The notes beneath the pieces were generated by a model that was not told where the DNA came from, did not search any database, and worked only from the letters and a program-made list of their open reading frames with translations. Shown here piece after piece: positions 46,125-55,127 of a stretch of 64,000 nt of DNA. The position numbers and the translations under genes were made by a program. Each line of letters begins with the position of its first letter. Position 1 is the stretch's first letter. The DNA is from Methylomonas aurea (lineage in GTDB: Bacteria; Pseudomonadota; Gammaproteobacteria; Methylococcales; Methylomonadaceae), in the NCBI RefSeq assembly GCF_024505045.1, contig NZ_JANIBM010000003.1:248001-312000 (forward strand), given 5' to 3'.

Positions 46125-47720
46125 TTAAGTCGATGAATGGTTGGTTTCCACCAAGATTTTTAACTTGGAGCCGGGTTTTATGTCGGCTTTGTTGCGCGGC
46201 ACGTTGTTCCATTTGCGCAATTCGGTGACATTGACGTTGAATTTCTTCGAGATCTGGCCCAGGGTGTCGCCCGGTTTGACCGTGTAGCTGATTTGCTTGA
46301 TGGCTGGAACCGTTGAAGCCACGGTAATGCCGCCGTTGGTCTTTTTGATAGTCAGTTTTTGGCCAGGTTTCAATCCTGTCTTTTTCGGTAGCTTGTTCCA
46401 GCTCACGATGTCGTCCTGATCCACCGAGAAGTGCTGAGCGACTTGGGATAGTGTATCGCCTTTCTTGACGATATACATCTGTTTGGCAATTTGTACCGGG
46501 GCTGGCGATTGTACTGCAGGGGCTGCTGCGGCTACGCTGGTAGCTTCGCCTTTTTGCGACTGGTTCGACGCTGGGATCAGCAAGATTTTGCCTTGCGCCA
46601 CTGATTCGTCTTCGAGATGGTTGACGCTGGCAATTTCTTCGACCGTGGTGTGGTGTTTGCTGGCAATACTCTTCAGTGTCTCTTTCTTACCAACCGTATG
46701 GTGTTCCCAACGGATGCGTTCTTCGTGCGGCAGTTCCGCCAGTTTTTCTTTAAATTTGTCGGCTTTGTCGATTGGGATCAGCAAATGTTGGGCGCCGTTC
46801 GGATCGGTGCTCCAACGGTTGTAGCCTGGATTCAGCTTCAGAAAATCGTCTAGCGGGGTTTGCGCCAATTCCGCGGCTTTGCCCAAGTCAATCTGAGATT
46901 TTACGTCGACCAGTTCGAAGTAAGGCTGGTTAGCGTACTGGTGCAGGTTGACGTTGTACTTCTCCGGGTTGGCGAAAATTTTTGCGATGGCTAATAGCCT
47001 GGGCACATAAGCCGCGGTTTCGCTGTTCAGATCCAGTGACCAGAAATCGGTGGGCTGGCCCCGCTCGATATTCCGATCCAAGGCATTTTTGATGTTGCCC
47101 TTGCCGGCGTTATAAGACGCCAACGCCAGCAGCCAGTCGTTATTGAACGTTTCGCTGAGCTCTTTTAAAAACGTCGTGGCGGCCTGGGTCGATTCGACCA
47201 CGTCGCGGCGGCCGTCGTACCAGCTATTTTGTTTCAGGCCGTACAGCTTGCCGGTCGGCGGAATAAACTGCCACAAACCCGATGCCTGTGCCGGCGACAT
47301 CGCGTCCGGGCGGAAAGCGCTTTCCACGGCCGGCAACAAAGCCAACTCGCCGGGGATATTTTTGGCTTCGATTTCGTTCAGGATGAAATACAAATAGGGC
47401 TCCGCCCGCTGTTGTACACGCGACAGATAGTCCGGATTGCGCAAGTACCAGTTCAGCTCGCGGTCAATCCGAGGGTGGTCGATATCCGGCAACGCATACA
47501 GCGACAGCATTCTGTCCCACAGCGTGTTATGTTCTTTGGCCGCTGCGGGTTTTTTAGATGAGCCTGCACCTTTGCCATTACGGGTAAATACGGAAAACTT
47601 GCTCGTCGAAGACTGGGTCAAGTGGTCTTTCTGAGCTTGTTGGCTACACCCTGTAACCAGCAAAATAGGTAGTAGATAAGACAGATGACGGGCTGATTTT
47701 TTAGAAATTGAGCGGGGCAT
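46125..47720 (-). CDS. mltD: Membrane-bound lytic murein transglycosylase D
   Basis: MltD cleaves peptidoglycan glycan strands from the outer membrane. The 531-residue protein starts with a lipoprotein signal (L-L-V-T-G-C, lipid-modified Cys near 25). It has an SLT domain (about 125-240) with catalytic E-S-A-F-R-P-D-A and G-L-W-Q-F-I-P. Three LysM repeats follow: H-T-V-G-K-K-E-T-L at about 345, Y-I-V-K-K-G-D-T-L at about 425 and Y-T-V-K-P-G-D-T-L at about 485. The divergent methyltransferase and rnhA match the mltD-yafS-rnhA order of other gammaproteobacteria. Confidence 0.96.
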   Translation of the reverse strand: MPRSISKKSARHLSYLLPILLVTGCSQQAQKDHLTQSSTSKFSVFTRNGKGAGSSKKPAAAKEHNTLWDRMLSLYALPDIDHPRIDRELNWYLRNPDYLSRVQQRAEPYLYFILNEIEAKNIPGELALLPAVESAFRPDAMSPAQASGLWQFIPPTGKLYGLKQNSWYDGRRDVVESTQAATTFLKELSETFNNDWLLALASYNAGKGNIKNALDRNIERGQPTDFWSLDLNSETAAYVPRLLAIAKIFANPEKYNVNLHQYANQPYFELVDVKSQIDLGKAAELAQTPLDDFLKLNPGYNRWSTDPNGAQHLLIPIDKADKFKEKLAELPHEERIRWEHHTVGKKETLKSIASKHHTTVEEIASVNHLEDESVAQGKILLIPASNQSQKGEATSVAAAAPAVQSPAPVQIAKQMYIVKKGDTLSQVAQHFSVDQDDIVSWNKLPKKTGLKPGQKLTIKKTNGGITVASTVPAIKQISYTVKPGDTLGQISKKFNVNVTELRKWNNVPRNKADIKPGSKLKILVETNHSST

Positions 47721-47806
47721 TGTCTGAACTCGCTAAAATAAAAAAATTAGATCCTAGCATGGCTTTCCGAAATAGCCAAAAAAACATAGCCTTATCGGTT
47801 GAATAG

Positions 47807-48520
47807 ATGAAAAGACAATTCTTGTTTGCGCTATACCAAACCCCGAGGGGAAAGCTGTTGCAAACCATGGAGGCTAGCTACCTGAAGCGTTCGATTACCG
47901 TCAGTTGCAAACAAAACCAATTGCAAATCGGCGGACTGGGGTGGGAGAGCGAGTTCGTCGATTTTTCGCTTTATCGCAATTATTTGATTGTTGATCGCAA
48001 GGCGCTGGGTGATGCAGATGCGCTTAAAGTCGCCGCCAAGGCTTTTAATTTGCCGATCCAGACCGAGTCGATGGACTTGGTAATATTGCCGCATATACTC
48101 GAGTTCGATGCGCGCCGATTTCAGACTCTGCGCGAGGTGAACCGGGTGTTGAAACCGGGCGGCGAATTGGTGGTATTGAATTTCAGCCCATTCAGCTTGG
48201 CGGTGCGATTCCAGTTTTTGTGGGACAGAAAATTGACCGATTCCTGGCGAGCCCATTTTATAACCAAGGCGCGGATGTTGGACTGGTTAAAATTGATGAA
48301 TTTCGAACTGTTGACCGCCGCTGAGTTCGGTCTTGACAGTTACACTATTTCTCACGGTAAGTTCCAATTCGGCCTCGGATCGTTATTCGCGATGGCCTAC
48401 GGCATCAGGGCTGTAAAAAGGCAATACACTCTGATTCCCCTGACGGTGGAAAAACGGCGGAAAACCAAATTAGCGGCTGCGACGGCAGGCTTGGAGTCGC
48501 GTTCACATGAGGATCATTGA
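47807..48520 (+). CDS. YafS-like class I methyltransferase
   Basis: A 237-residue SAM-dependent methyltransferase-fold protein like E. coli YafS. The start Y-Q-T-P-R-G-K-L-L-Q-T-M-E is typical. The usual G-x-G-x-G SAM loop is not clear. Later parts are present: S-M-D-L-V-I-L-P-H-I-L-E-F and V-N-R-V-L-K-P-G-G-E-L-V-V-L-N-F-S-P. Substrate is unknown. It lies between mltD (divergent) and rnhA (3-base gap), a conserved neighbourhood. Confidence 0.8.
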   Translation: MKRQFLFALYQTPRGKLLQTMEASYLKRSITVSCKQNQLQIGGLGWESEFVDFSLYRNYLIVDRKALGDADALKVAAKAFNLPIQTESMDLVILPHILEFDARRFQTLREVNRVLKPGGELVVLNFSPFSLAVRFQFLWDRKLTDSWRAHFITKARMLDWLKLMNFELLTAAEFGLDSYTISHGKFQFGLGSLFAMAYGIRAVKRQYTLIPLTVEKRRKTKLAAATAGLESRSHEDH

Positions 48521-48523
48521 TAG

Positions 48524-48967
48524 ATGGCGGAAACGGTCAATATTTACACTGACGGTGCTTGCAAGGGTAATCCCGGGCCGGGCGGCTGGGGAGTGTGCAT
48601 GCAATATAAGGCTTATCGGAAAGAATTGTTCGGCGGCGAAGCTGAAACCACCAATAACCGGATGGAGTTGATGGCGGCGATTCAAGCCTTGGAAACGTTA
48701 AACAAACCCTGTAACGTCAGGCTATATACCGATTCCAAATATGTGTTGCAGGGTATTACCGAGTGGATGCCCAATTGGAAAAAGCGCGCCTGGAAAACCG
48801 CAGCTAACCAACCGGTGAAAAACGTCGAATTATGGCGGCGCTTGGATGCGGCTATACAACTTCATCGGATCGATTGGGTCTGGGTTAAGGGCCATGCCGG
48901 CGTTGCCGGCAACGAACGCGCCGACCAGTTGGCAAACCAAGGCATTGTCCGATTATCCGGTTCTTAA
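48524..48967 (+). CDS. rnhA: Ribonuclease HI
   Basis: RNase HI cuts the RNA strand of RNA-DNA hybrids. At 147 residues it is of normal length. Catalytic residues are visible in [33 protein letters not shown] and [14 protein letters not shown]. It follows the YafS-like gene closely. Confidence 0.97.
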   Translation: MAETVNIYTDGACKGNPGPGGWGVCMQYKAYRKELFGGEAETTNNRMELMAAIQALETLNKPCNVRLYTDSKYVLQGITEWMPNWKKRAWKTAANQPVKNVELWRRLDAAIQLHRIDWVWVKGHAGVAGNERADQLANQGIVRLSGS

Positions 48968-48989
48968 ACAATACAACAATAGGTGCGAA

Positions 48990-49262
48990 ATGATAGGTTC
49001 GGTAGCGGCAGCATTAATCGCGTTATGGTTTTACAACACGGCACCGCGTTCGGGACGGCCAGCGATCTCCTGGGCGGTGTCGGGCGTAGTGGTTTATTTT
49101 TTGGCGGCGGTATTGTGGACCCTGATCGTGACGCCCGCGATCAAGGATACTGCCAGCCACACCCAGAACGGCGTGTTGGTTTTCATCGTCCAATACGCCT
49201 ACATCGCCTTCGGGGCATCGTCGGCGCTGGCGGTCAATGCCTGGTTGAATAAGGCGGCTTGA
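48990..49262 (+). CDS. Small three-helix membrane protein, unknown function
   Basis: A 90-residue hydrophobic protein that I cannot assign. It has three likely membrane segments: G-S-V-A-A-A-L-I-A-L-W (about 3-16), I-S-W-A-V-S-G-V-V-V-Y-F-L-A-A-V-L-W-T-L (about 26-46) and V-L-V-F-I-V-Q-Y-A-Y-I-A-F-G (about 62-80). The ATG at 48990 has an AGGTG ribosome binding site. It lies between rnhA and the GIY-YIG gene in the same direction, with short gaps, so probably in one transcript. Confidence 0.65.
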   Translation: MIGSVAAALIALWFYNTAPRSGRPAISWAVSGVVVYFLAAVLWTLIVTPAIKDTASHTQNGVLVFIVQYAYIAFGASSALAVNAWLNKAA

Positions 49263-49275
49263 CGCGGTCGGCGCG

Positions 49276-49527
49276 ATGGCGGGTTGGTCGGTTTACATCA
49301 TCGAATGTTGCGATGGTAGCCTCTATACTGGTATCGCTACCGATGTCGAACGGCGTTTTCGCCAGCATCTGGCCGGCACAGGCGCCAAGTATTTCAGAAC
49401 CAAACAGCCCGTTCGGGTCGTTTACACGGAGTCCGAACACGATAGGGTGACCGCCAGCCGGCGAGAGGCTGAGATCAAGCGCATGGCGCGGGCGGAAAAG
49501 CTGGCAATGCTGCAATCGGCCCGCTAA
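49276..49527 (+). CDS. GIY-YIG nuclease-domain protein, YhbQ-like
   Basis: An 83-residue single-domain protein of the GIY-YIG family, like YhbQ. Seen: W-S-V-Y-I-I-E-C, G-S-L-Y-T-G-I-A-T-D-V-E-R-R, H and G-A-K-Y-F-R in the middle, and S-R-R-E-A-E-I-K with the conserved Glu. The first motif is V-Y-I with I-I instead of the full G-I-Y, usual for this group. Relatives act on structured or damaged DNA; a specific role is not established. This is a stand-alone protein, not a homing endonuclease. Confidence 0.85.
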   Translation: MAGWSVYIIECCDGSLYTGIATDVERRFRQHLAGTGAKYFRTKQPVRVVYTESEHDRVTASRREAEIKRMARAEKLAMLQSAR

Positions 49528-49602
49528 GCGAACAAGTTTGTGGTGGGCTTGCAATTACCCGGTGGCTAGGTCCCTGTTAGCCGCAAGTTGGCCGGCTTGT
49601 TA

Positions 49603-51780
49603 TCAAAAATTGACTTTAAAACCGGCCTGGACCAAACGAGGCGAGCCGGGCAGGATGCCGCGGGTTCGATCCACGATATAAGTCTCGTCGAGTAGATTTT
49701 TCAGCGATACGAAGAAATCGGTGTTGATCGGTTTGGCGTGGTAGGTCGTCGCCACGTTTAACACCACGTAGTCGTCGATTTTGCCGATTTGGCCGTTACC
49801 GTTGAGCGGCGCGGTGCCGGTATTGGCAAAATCGCTGAATTGCTCGCCGACGTAAACCGTCTCCAAATGCAGGTCGAAGCCGCTGGCGTGGGCGTAACCG
49901 ATGGTCGTGGTCAGATTGTGCTCCGGCGAGTAGGGCAGGCGGTTGCCGACAAAGTTGCCGTTGGCCATCGCGATTGCCGTGGCGTTGTTGCAATCGGTGC
50001 CGGTCGCCAGGCAGCGGAACGCTGAGGTCATTTCCGCCGTGCCGACCCAAGTGTAAGCCGCTTGCAGGTAGACGTTATGGTCGCTGTCGAACAACGGGCC
50101 GAAATCCTGGCGGGCCGACAATTCCGCGCCTTGGTATAAAGCCTGTCCGGCCGCTAGCGGCGTCGAGCCGCCGGCAATGCTGCCGACTGCGTTTTGCTGC
50201 AAGAAGTCGGCGTGGAACAAGGTGGCATCCAATTTGGCGCCTTTATAAGGCTTGGTCCTGACTCCCACCTCGTAATTCCAGCTTTTTTCCGGCCCTACGT
50301 CCACGACGGTGCCGACATTGCTCAAGGTGTCCTCGGCGCGCGGCGGGGCAAAGCCGCCGTGAAAGCCGAAAAAGGTGGTGATCTTGTCGTTCGGCGCATG
50401 CGAGATACCGAAGGCCGGCAGAATTTCGGTCAGCGTGGTATCGCCGGCGAGATTGGTGCGTTTATCCAGGCGGCGAAAATCGACGTGTTCGATGCGAATG
50501 CCCGGCGTCAAACTCCAATCGCCGAGTATGAACCGGTTTTGGACAAAGCCCGAGTAGGCATCGGTCTCCCGCTCGTTACGTTCGGCGATCGATGTTAACG
50601 TGCCCGTCAAAAATTGCTTATTTTCCTGGGTCCGCTGTTGTTCTTCGAAATGGGCGCGGAAGCCCATGTCGAGTTCGCTGTCGATGCCCAGGGTTTTATG
50701 GTTGACATGCAGGCGCGGTTCGACGCCGTAGCTGTAGTAATCGCGTAGCCGGCCCTGAATCGAGTTGCAACTGTTCGGGTCGACCTCTACGCCGGCCAGT
50801 CTGGCGTTATTGAAACCGCATTGGTTATCGGTCGTCGTGCTGGCCTGGCGCCACCAATCCCGGTGGAAATGCGACCAGTAGACATTGGTGGTCAACGTGG
50901 CGTTGTTATTGATGCTGTACTGGTGGGTGACCGAAGTACCCCAGCGGTCGGTTTTCATCGAGTCGTTTTTAAACGGGTTGTAGCGAATCCCGAAGTTACG
51001 CATTTCGGCGTCGGTGATGCCGGAATACGTCAACTGCGAGTCTTCCTGGAAATAGTTGGCGCGAATGGTCAGGGCGTTGTTCGCGTCGATATCGTAGACG
51101 CTTTTGATGTTGAAGTCGTTGATGTCGGAATGGGTATTGTCGCGGGCGCCGCGGCTCTCTTTATGGGTAATATCGACGAGGCCGCCGAAATCGCCGACCG
51201 TACCGCCGTAGCTGAAATGGCCGTCGTAAAAATCACGGGTACCTCCGGTGAAGCTTAGATAACCGCCGGGTTTGCTGGGCGGATTCGGCGTCAAATAGTT
51301 GATGGTGCCGGTGATGGTTTGCGGTCCGTACAAGATTTGCGACGGGCCCTTCAAGACTTCGATACTGGCGAAACGCTCGATCGGCGGATGGTAATAACTG
51401 GCATTATCGCCGTATGGAGCGTACGACAGCGGGATGCCATCTTCCAATAGCAAGGTTTTGGTGGAGCGGGTGGGGTTCATGCCGCGGATACCGATGTTCG
51501 GCCGCATGCCGAAGCCCTCTTCGTCGCGGGCGTTGACGCCCGGTATTTTTCGCAACGCCTCGTTGACGTTAAATACATGGCTTTCGAACAATTCTTCCTG
51601 GGTCAGTACATTGACGGCGCCGGGGATTTTTTGCATGGTTTCGGCGGATTCGACGATTTCCACCACCGGCATCTCCAGCTCCGTATCTTCGGCGACGGCG
51701 GCCGCGAGCAAAATCGGGGAATGGCCGAGAATCATAGCGATTTGGCCGGGGATCAGTAGGCGTGAATGTTTTTTCGACAT
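49603..51780 (-). CDS. TonB-dependent outer-membrane receptor, FecA-like
   Basis: A 725-residue receptor importing a metal complex across the outer membrane. It has a signal peptide (about 1-28). The plug domain (about 35-155) includes P-G-A-V-N-V-L-T-Q-E-E-L, I-P-G-V-N-A-R-D-E, G-I-R-G-M-N-P-T-R-S and I-E-V-L-K-G-P-S-Q-I-L-Y-G. A 22-strand barrel ends in F-K-V-N-F. The plug sequence resembles FecA (ferric citrate) receptors, but substrate cannot be read from sequence. No fecIR or TonB genes are near. A Fur-like site lies about 85 bases upstream, which fits iron control. Confidence 0.88.
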   Translation of the reverse strand: MSKKHSRLLIPGQIAMILGHSPILLAAAVAEDTELEMPVVEIVESAETMQKIPGAVNVLTQEELFESHVFNVNEALRKIPGVNARDEEGFGMRPNIGIRGMNPTRSTKTLLLEDGIPLSYAPYGDNASYYHPPIERFASIEVLKGPSQILYGPQTITGTINYLTPNPPSKPGGYLSFTGGTRDFYDGHFSYGGTVGDFGGLVDITHKESRGARDNTHSDINDFNIKSVYDIDANNALTIRANYFQEDSQLTYSGITDAEMRNFGIRYNPFKNDSMKTDRWGTSVTHQYSINNNATLTTNVYWSHFHRDWWRQASTTTDNQCGFNNARLAGVEVDPNSCNSIQGRLRDYYSYGVEPRLHVNHKTLGIDSELDMGFRAHFEEQQRTQENKQFLTGTLTSIAERNERETDAYSGFVQNRFILGDWSLTPGIRIEHVDFRRLDKRTNLAGDTTLTEILPAFGISHAPNDKITTFFGFHGGFAPPRAEDTLSNVGTVVDVGPEKSWNYEVGVRTKPYKGAKLDATLFHADFLQQNAVGSIAGGSTPLAAGQALYQGAELSARQDFGPLFDSDHNVYLQAAYTWVGTAEMTSAFRCLATGTDCNNATAIAMANGNFVGNRLPYSPEHNLTTTIGYAHASGFDLHLETVYVGEQFSDFANTGTAPLNGNGQIGKIDDYVVLNVATTYHAKPINTDFFVSLKNLLDETYIVDRTRGILPGSPRLVQAGFKVNF

Positions 51781-51864
51781 GGCATGATTCCGGATTGAAA
51801 ATTTCTTTAAATAAGTAGGGGCTTAACAAAATTTAACCAAAGTATACGTTCGCCGGGGTCAAAG

Positions 51865-51883
51865 GTAAATGATAATGCATATT
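51865..51883. promoter_or_regulatory. Possible Fur box upstream of the TonB receptor
   Basis: GTAAATGATAATGCATATT matches 13 of 19 positions of the GATAATGATAATCATTATC consensus, including the full AATGATAAT core. It lies about 85 bases before the receptor start on the minus strand. Confidence 0.4.
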
Positions 51884-52004
51884 GTTTGCTATTTGGTTTT
51901 GGTGAGATCGAGCCGGCTCGATGCGGTCAGGTGCGGGATTTTTTGCGGTTTTTTGGCGTCGCCTGTACCATGCCCGGTCATTTATTAAGTTTGGGGGGAA
52001 ACCG

Positions 52005-52499
52005 ATGAATAAACATCTACAACAAGTCAGAGCTTTTCACGACAGCTTCGGCATCGCCCAACCGGAAGAGGGCGATAGCGGCCATGTGTCGGATATGGAC
52101 ATCGTCCTGCGCCAAGCCTTATTGCTGGATTGCGCCAGCGACACCTTCAAAGCCATCGCCGCCGGCGATCTGGAAAAGATCCTGGCCGGTCTGTTGGACT
52201 TGGCGTTCAACGCGTTGGCGGCGATCGCGACCCGCGGCGATGATGTAGTCGCTGTTGCCGCCAATTGGCGGCAGGACGGTTCGGTGTTATCGGTGGTCAG
52301 GGTTTTGTCCGATAAGGTCAACCAATGCGCATCCGGCGAAACTGTGCATTACTCGGGTTTGTACTCGATCTGCGTGCATCTGGCGCAACGTTTCGTCAAT
52401 GCCGACTTCGACCAGGCGTTCCAAATTTTGCAGCGCCATTTGCTAAGCGGGCAGGGCGATGCGGTACGGATCGATTTGAGTCCGGCTTTGTTCGAATAA
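52005..52499 (+). CDS. MazG-like all-alpha NTP pyrophosphohydrolase family protein
   Basis: A 164-residue helical protein resembling the MazG-related group: V-R-A-F-H-D-S-F-G-I near the start, then L-R-Q-A-L-L-L-D-C-A-S-D-T-F-K-A-I and a later D-L-A-F-N-A-L-A-A-I-A. In active members the second motif is E-E-x-x-E; here it is D-C-x-x-D, so metal binding may be altered. The ATG at 52005 has a GGGGGGAA site; the frame is open from 51921. It heads a rightward set with the GarR-like and Hyi-like genes. Assignment is by pattern and moderately sure. Confidence 0.6.
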   Translation: MNKHLQQVRAFHDSFGIAQPEEGDSGHVSDMDIVLRQALLLDCASDTFKAIAAGDLEKILAGLLDLAFNALAAIATRGDDVVAVAANWRQDGSVLSVVRVLSDKVNQCASGETVHYSGLYSICVHLAQRFVNADFDQAFQILQRHLLSGQGDAVRIDLSPALFE

Positions 52500-52509
52500 T
52501 CCAGCTGCG

Positions 52510-53388
52510 ATGCTAGAACAACGCTACAAGTTGGGTTTCGTCGGCATCGGTCTAATGGGCCGGCCACTGGTGTTGCGTCTGCTGCAGGCCGGCTATGCAG
52601 TGAGGGTGTGGAATCGGGACCCGGAAAAAACCCATCCGGTCGCCGAGGCTGGCGCTGAGGTTTGCGGTTCCGTTGCCGAACTGGTTCGCGCTACCGACGT
52701 GACGATTTTATGTCTAGCCGATACGGCTGCGGTGGAACAGGTGGTGGTGCAACAGGTGCTGAATTATGGCGGTTCGGGCAAATTGCTGATCGACTTGTCC
52801 AGTATCGATCCGGAAACCACGCGGCGGCTGGCCCGGGAGTTAAAAGCCGCTTGCGGCATGGCTTGGGTCGATGCGCCGGTTTCGGGAGGCACCGCGGGAG
52901 CTGAGCAAGGAACCTTAGCCATCATGGCGGGAGGCGATGCCGCCGATATTGCCGTTGCGCGCGAAGTGTTGCGGCCTTTGTATAGCCGCCTGACGCACAT
53001 GGGGCTGGTCGGTAGCGGCCAGACTACCAAGATTTGCAATCAAATGATCGTCAGTTGCAATGTGCTGGCCATCGCCGAAATGATGGCTTTGGCCAAAGCG
53101 GCCGGCGTCGACGCGGCCAAAATTCCGGAAGCCTTGGCCGGAGGCTTCGCCGATTCCAAGCCGCTGCAAATCGTCGGGCCGGAAATGGCCGCGGAGTGCT
53201 TCGAGCCGGTGAAGTGGCGGGTGAAAACCTTGCTGAAGGATTTAAACATGGCCGTCGAACTGGCTGCCAAGCAGGGCAGTGCGGTGCCGATGTCGGGCTT
53301 GGCCGCGCAATTGATGCAATTGCACGGCAGCCGCGGATTTCTTGAACAGGACCCTGCGACTTTGGTCAAGCAATACCTCCAATCCTGA
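52510..53388 (+). CDS. NAD(P)-dependent beta-hydroxyacid dehydrogenase, GarR/GlxR-like
   Basis: A 292-residue enzyme of the 3-hydroxyisobutyrate dehydrogenase family, most like tartronate semialdehyde (2-hydroxy-3-oxopropionate) reductase. The dinucleotide loop F-V-G-I-G-L-M-G-R-P is at about 10-19. The substrate loop is D-A-P-V-S-G-G-T-A-G-A, and the catalytic Lys lies in G-S-G-Q-T-T-K-I-C-N-Q. The next gene, a hydroxypyruvate isomerase, overlaps its stop by one base (TGATG). Together they interconvert hydroxypyruvate, tartronate semialdehyde and glycerate, useful in glyoxylate or serine-cycle side metabolism. Exact substrate is inferred from the pairing. Confidence 0.88.
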   Translation: MLEQRYKLGFVGIGLMGRPLVLRLLQAGYAVRVWNRDPEKTHPVAEAGAEVCGSVAELVRATDVTILCLADTAAVEQVVVQQVLNYGGSGKLLIDLSSIDPETTRRLARELKAACGMAWVDAPVSGGTAGAEQGTLAIMAGGDAADIAVAREVLRPLYSRLTHMGLVGSGQTTKICNQMIVSCNVLAIAEMMALAKAAGVDAAKIPEALAGGFADSKPLQIVGPEMAAECFEPVKWRVKTLLKDLNMAVELAAKQGSAVPMSGLAAQLMQLHGSRGFLEQDPATLVKQYLQS

Positions 53389-54185
53389 TGCTGCAGTTCT
53401 CTGCCAATCTCAGCCTGCTATTTAACGAATATCCGCTGGCGCAACGGTTCGCGGCCGCCAAGGCCAGCGGATTCGATGCGGTAGAAATTCAGTTCCCCTA
53501 CAGCGTTCCGGCCGCGGAATTGGGGCAGCTGTTGGATGACAACGGCTTGCGGCTGGTGTTGTTCAATGTCGATGCCGATACCTTGTTGCAAGGCGGCGAA
53601 GGTCTCGCCGCGGTGCCGGAAAAGCGCCAGGATTTTCAACGGGCAGTGGAACAGGCGCTACGCTATGCCGAGGTGTTGCGGCCTGGAGCGATAAACGTGT
53701 TGCCCGGCCGCTGCCTGAACTCGGAGCGGCTGGCCCAATACCGGGCAACCTTTCTGGAAAACCTGGATTATGCGGCCCGGGCCTTTGCCGGCCAGGGTAT
53801 CGTCACGGTTTTCGAAGCGGTGAACAGTTTCGATATGCCGGGATTTATTGTCGATAGCAGCGCGCAGATGCTGAAAATACTGCACGACTTGAATCATCCG
53901 CAATTGCGCTTGCAATACGACATTTACCACATGAGCCGGATGGGCGAGGATTGCGCCGATTTTCTGCGCCGCCACATCGGCCAGATCGGCCATATCCAGT
54001 TTGCCGACTGTCCGGGGCGGGGCCAACCTGGTAGCGGCTCGCTGGATTTTCCGGCTTTGTTCCAAATCATTCGCAAGTCCGATTATTCCGGTTGGACCGG
54101 GGCCGAATACCGTCCTGGCGCAGCAACCGCCGACAGCCTGGCTTGGCTGAAAAGCTGCTCGGCAGGCGGAACTGGCGCGGTATAA
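53388..54185 (+). CDS. hyi: Hydroxypyruvate isomerase family protein
   Basis: A 265-residue TIM-barrel isomerase that converts hydroxypyruvate to tartronate semialdehyde. Seen: the start F-S-A-N-L-S-L-L-F-N-E-Y-P, F-D-A-V-E-I-Q-F-P-Y, the metal-binding Glu in V-F-E-A-V-N and R-L-Q-Y-D-I-Y-H-M-S, and late H-I-Q-F-A-D-C-P-G-R-G-Q-P-G-S-G. The start codon overlaps the stop of the reductase gene, so the two are translationally coupled. Confidence 0.9.
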   Translation: MLQFSANLSLLFNEYPLAQRFAAAKASGFDAVEIQFPYSVPAAELGQLLDDNGLRLVLFNVDADTLLQGGEGLAAVPEKRQDFQRAVEQALRYAEVLRPGAINVLPGRCLNSERLAQYRATFLENLDYAARAFAGQGIVTVFEAVNSFDMPGFIVDSSAQMLKILHDLNHPQLRLQYDIYHMSRMGEDCADFLRRHIGQIGHIQFADCPGRGQPGSGSLDFPALFQIIRKSDYSGWTGAEYRPGAATADSLAWLKSCSAGGTGAV

Positions 54186-54214
54186 TCGCCCTACCTAATT
54201 TGATAGTCCAGCGT

Positions 54215-54589
54215 ATGTCCAAGCATAACTTCACGATTCACCATGCTAGTTTGATTGTTTCCGATACCGAGCAGTCCCTGCATTTTTATCGGGATGTCCT
54301 CGGCATGCAACCTATAGAACGCCCACCATTGCCGTTTCCAGGCGCCTGGCTGGCAATTGGCGACCAGCAGATTCATTTGCTGGAGCTGGAAAACCCGGAT
54401 CCGACAACGGGTCGCCCGGCCCACGGCGGCCGCGACCGCCATGTGGCGATGCATATCGATTCGGTTGACGCGTTACGCAGCGATTTGGGGACGGCCGGTG
54501 TTGCTTATACCCTGAGCATTTCCGGGCGGCGGGCCTTGTTTTGCCGCGATCGCGACGGTAATGCCTTGGAGTTCATCGAGCGGGTTTGA
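54215..54589 (+). CDS. VOC (glyoxalase/bleomycin-resistance fold) protein
   Basis: A 124-residue vicinal-oxygen-chelate protein: I-H-H-A-S-L-I-V-S-D-T-E-Q-S-L-H-F-Y near the start, D-R-H-V-A-M-H-I-D-S-V-D-A-L in the middle and C-R-D-R-D-G-N-A-L-E-F-I-E at the end. His near 9, His in V-A-M-H and the final Glu are the usual metal ligands. Reaction unknown. The frame opens earlier, but the Met at 54215 gives the family start. It lies 29 bases after hyi in the same direction. Confidence 0.85.
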   Translation: MSKHNFTIHHASLIVSDTEQSLHFYRDVLGMQPIERPPLPFPGAWLAIGDQQIHLLELENPDPTTGRPAHGGRDRHVAMHIDSVDALRSDLGTAGVAYTLSISGRRALFCRDRDGNALEFIERV

Positions 54590-54593
54590 GCGG

Positions 54594-55127
54594 ATGCCGT
54601 TCGGGCGCATTTTGTACGGCGGTTTGGCGCTAGGCAGTCTGGCGATGTTTTTGTTCGTTGCCGGTTTTTTCTGTTTTCGGCTCGGCTTGGCTTTGCTGGC
54701 CGGTTTCTTTTATGCCGTAGCCGGCAAGTTTTTGTTACTTGCGCTGGTTGGGATGGGCTTGCTTGGTCTGGCTGCCCTGGCAAAAGCGCTGTACCGGGAG
54801 TTGCGCGGCTATTTTCGGCGCGATGCGGCGGAAATTCGCTGTTGGTGGGCGTTGCGCAACCAAATCCGCGACGCCGGCTTGCGCGCCGGCTCTGAGGCGC
54901 GACAAATGCGTTATCGGATCCAAATCGAACGCGGACGCCTCTCGGCTGCAAACCAGCGCAAACATTTGCGGCAATTGCGGCAGGCCATCGAAGCTGAACT
55001 GACTGCCGCTCGCGAGTATGTGCCCGCCGCGACCTATCGGTCCCTGCGCAAATCCTTACGCCAGCATTACAAACGGGCGGATGCGGCGGCGATGCTGGCG
55101 TTACGCAAACAATTGTCATGTTCGTGA
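54594..55127 (+). CDS. Unrecognised membrane protein with basic helical tail
   Basis: A 177-residue protein. Two long hydrophobic segments lie at about 8-30 and 34-62 (G-F-F-Y-A-V-A-G-K-F-L-L-L-A-L-V-G-M-G-L-L-G-L-A-A-L). A cytoplasmic, Arg-rich helical region follows (R-R-D-A-A-E-I-R-C-W-W, R-Q-M-R-Y-R-I-Q-I-E-R-G-R). I do not recognise a family. It begins 4 bases after the VOC gene and overlaps the next gene by 10 bases. The two likely form a membrane-bound pair. Confidence 0.6.
   Translation: MPFGRILYGGLALGSLAMFLFVAGFFCFRLGLALLAGFFYAVAGKFLLLALVGMGLLGLAALAKALYRELRGYFRRDAAEIRCWWALRNQIRDAGLRAGSEARQMRYRIQIERGRLSAANQRKHLRQLRQAIEAELTAAREYVPAATYRSLRKSLRQHYKRADAAAMLALRKQLSCS

Noticed and set aside
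49276-49527. GIY-YIG protein as a mobile homing endonuclease
   Set aside because: It is the small stand-alone YhbQ type in a conserved-looking gene row with no intron or element borders.
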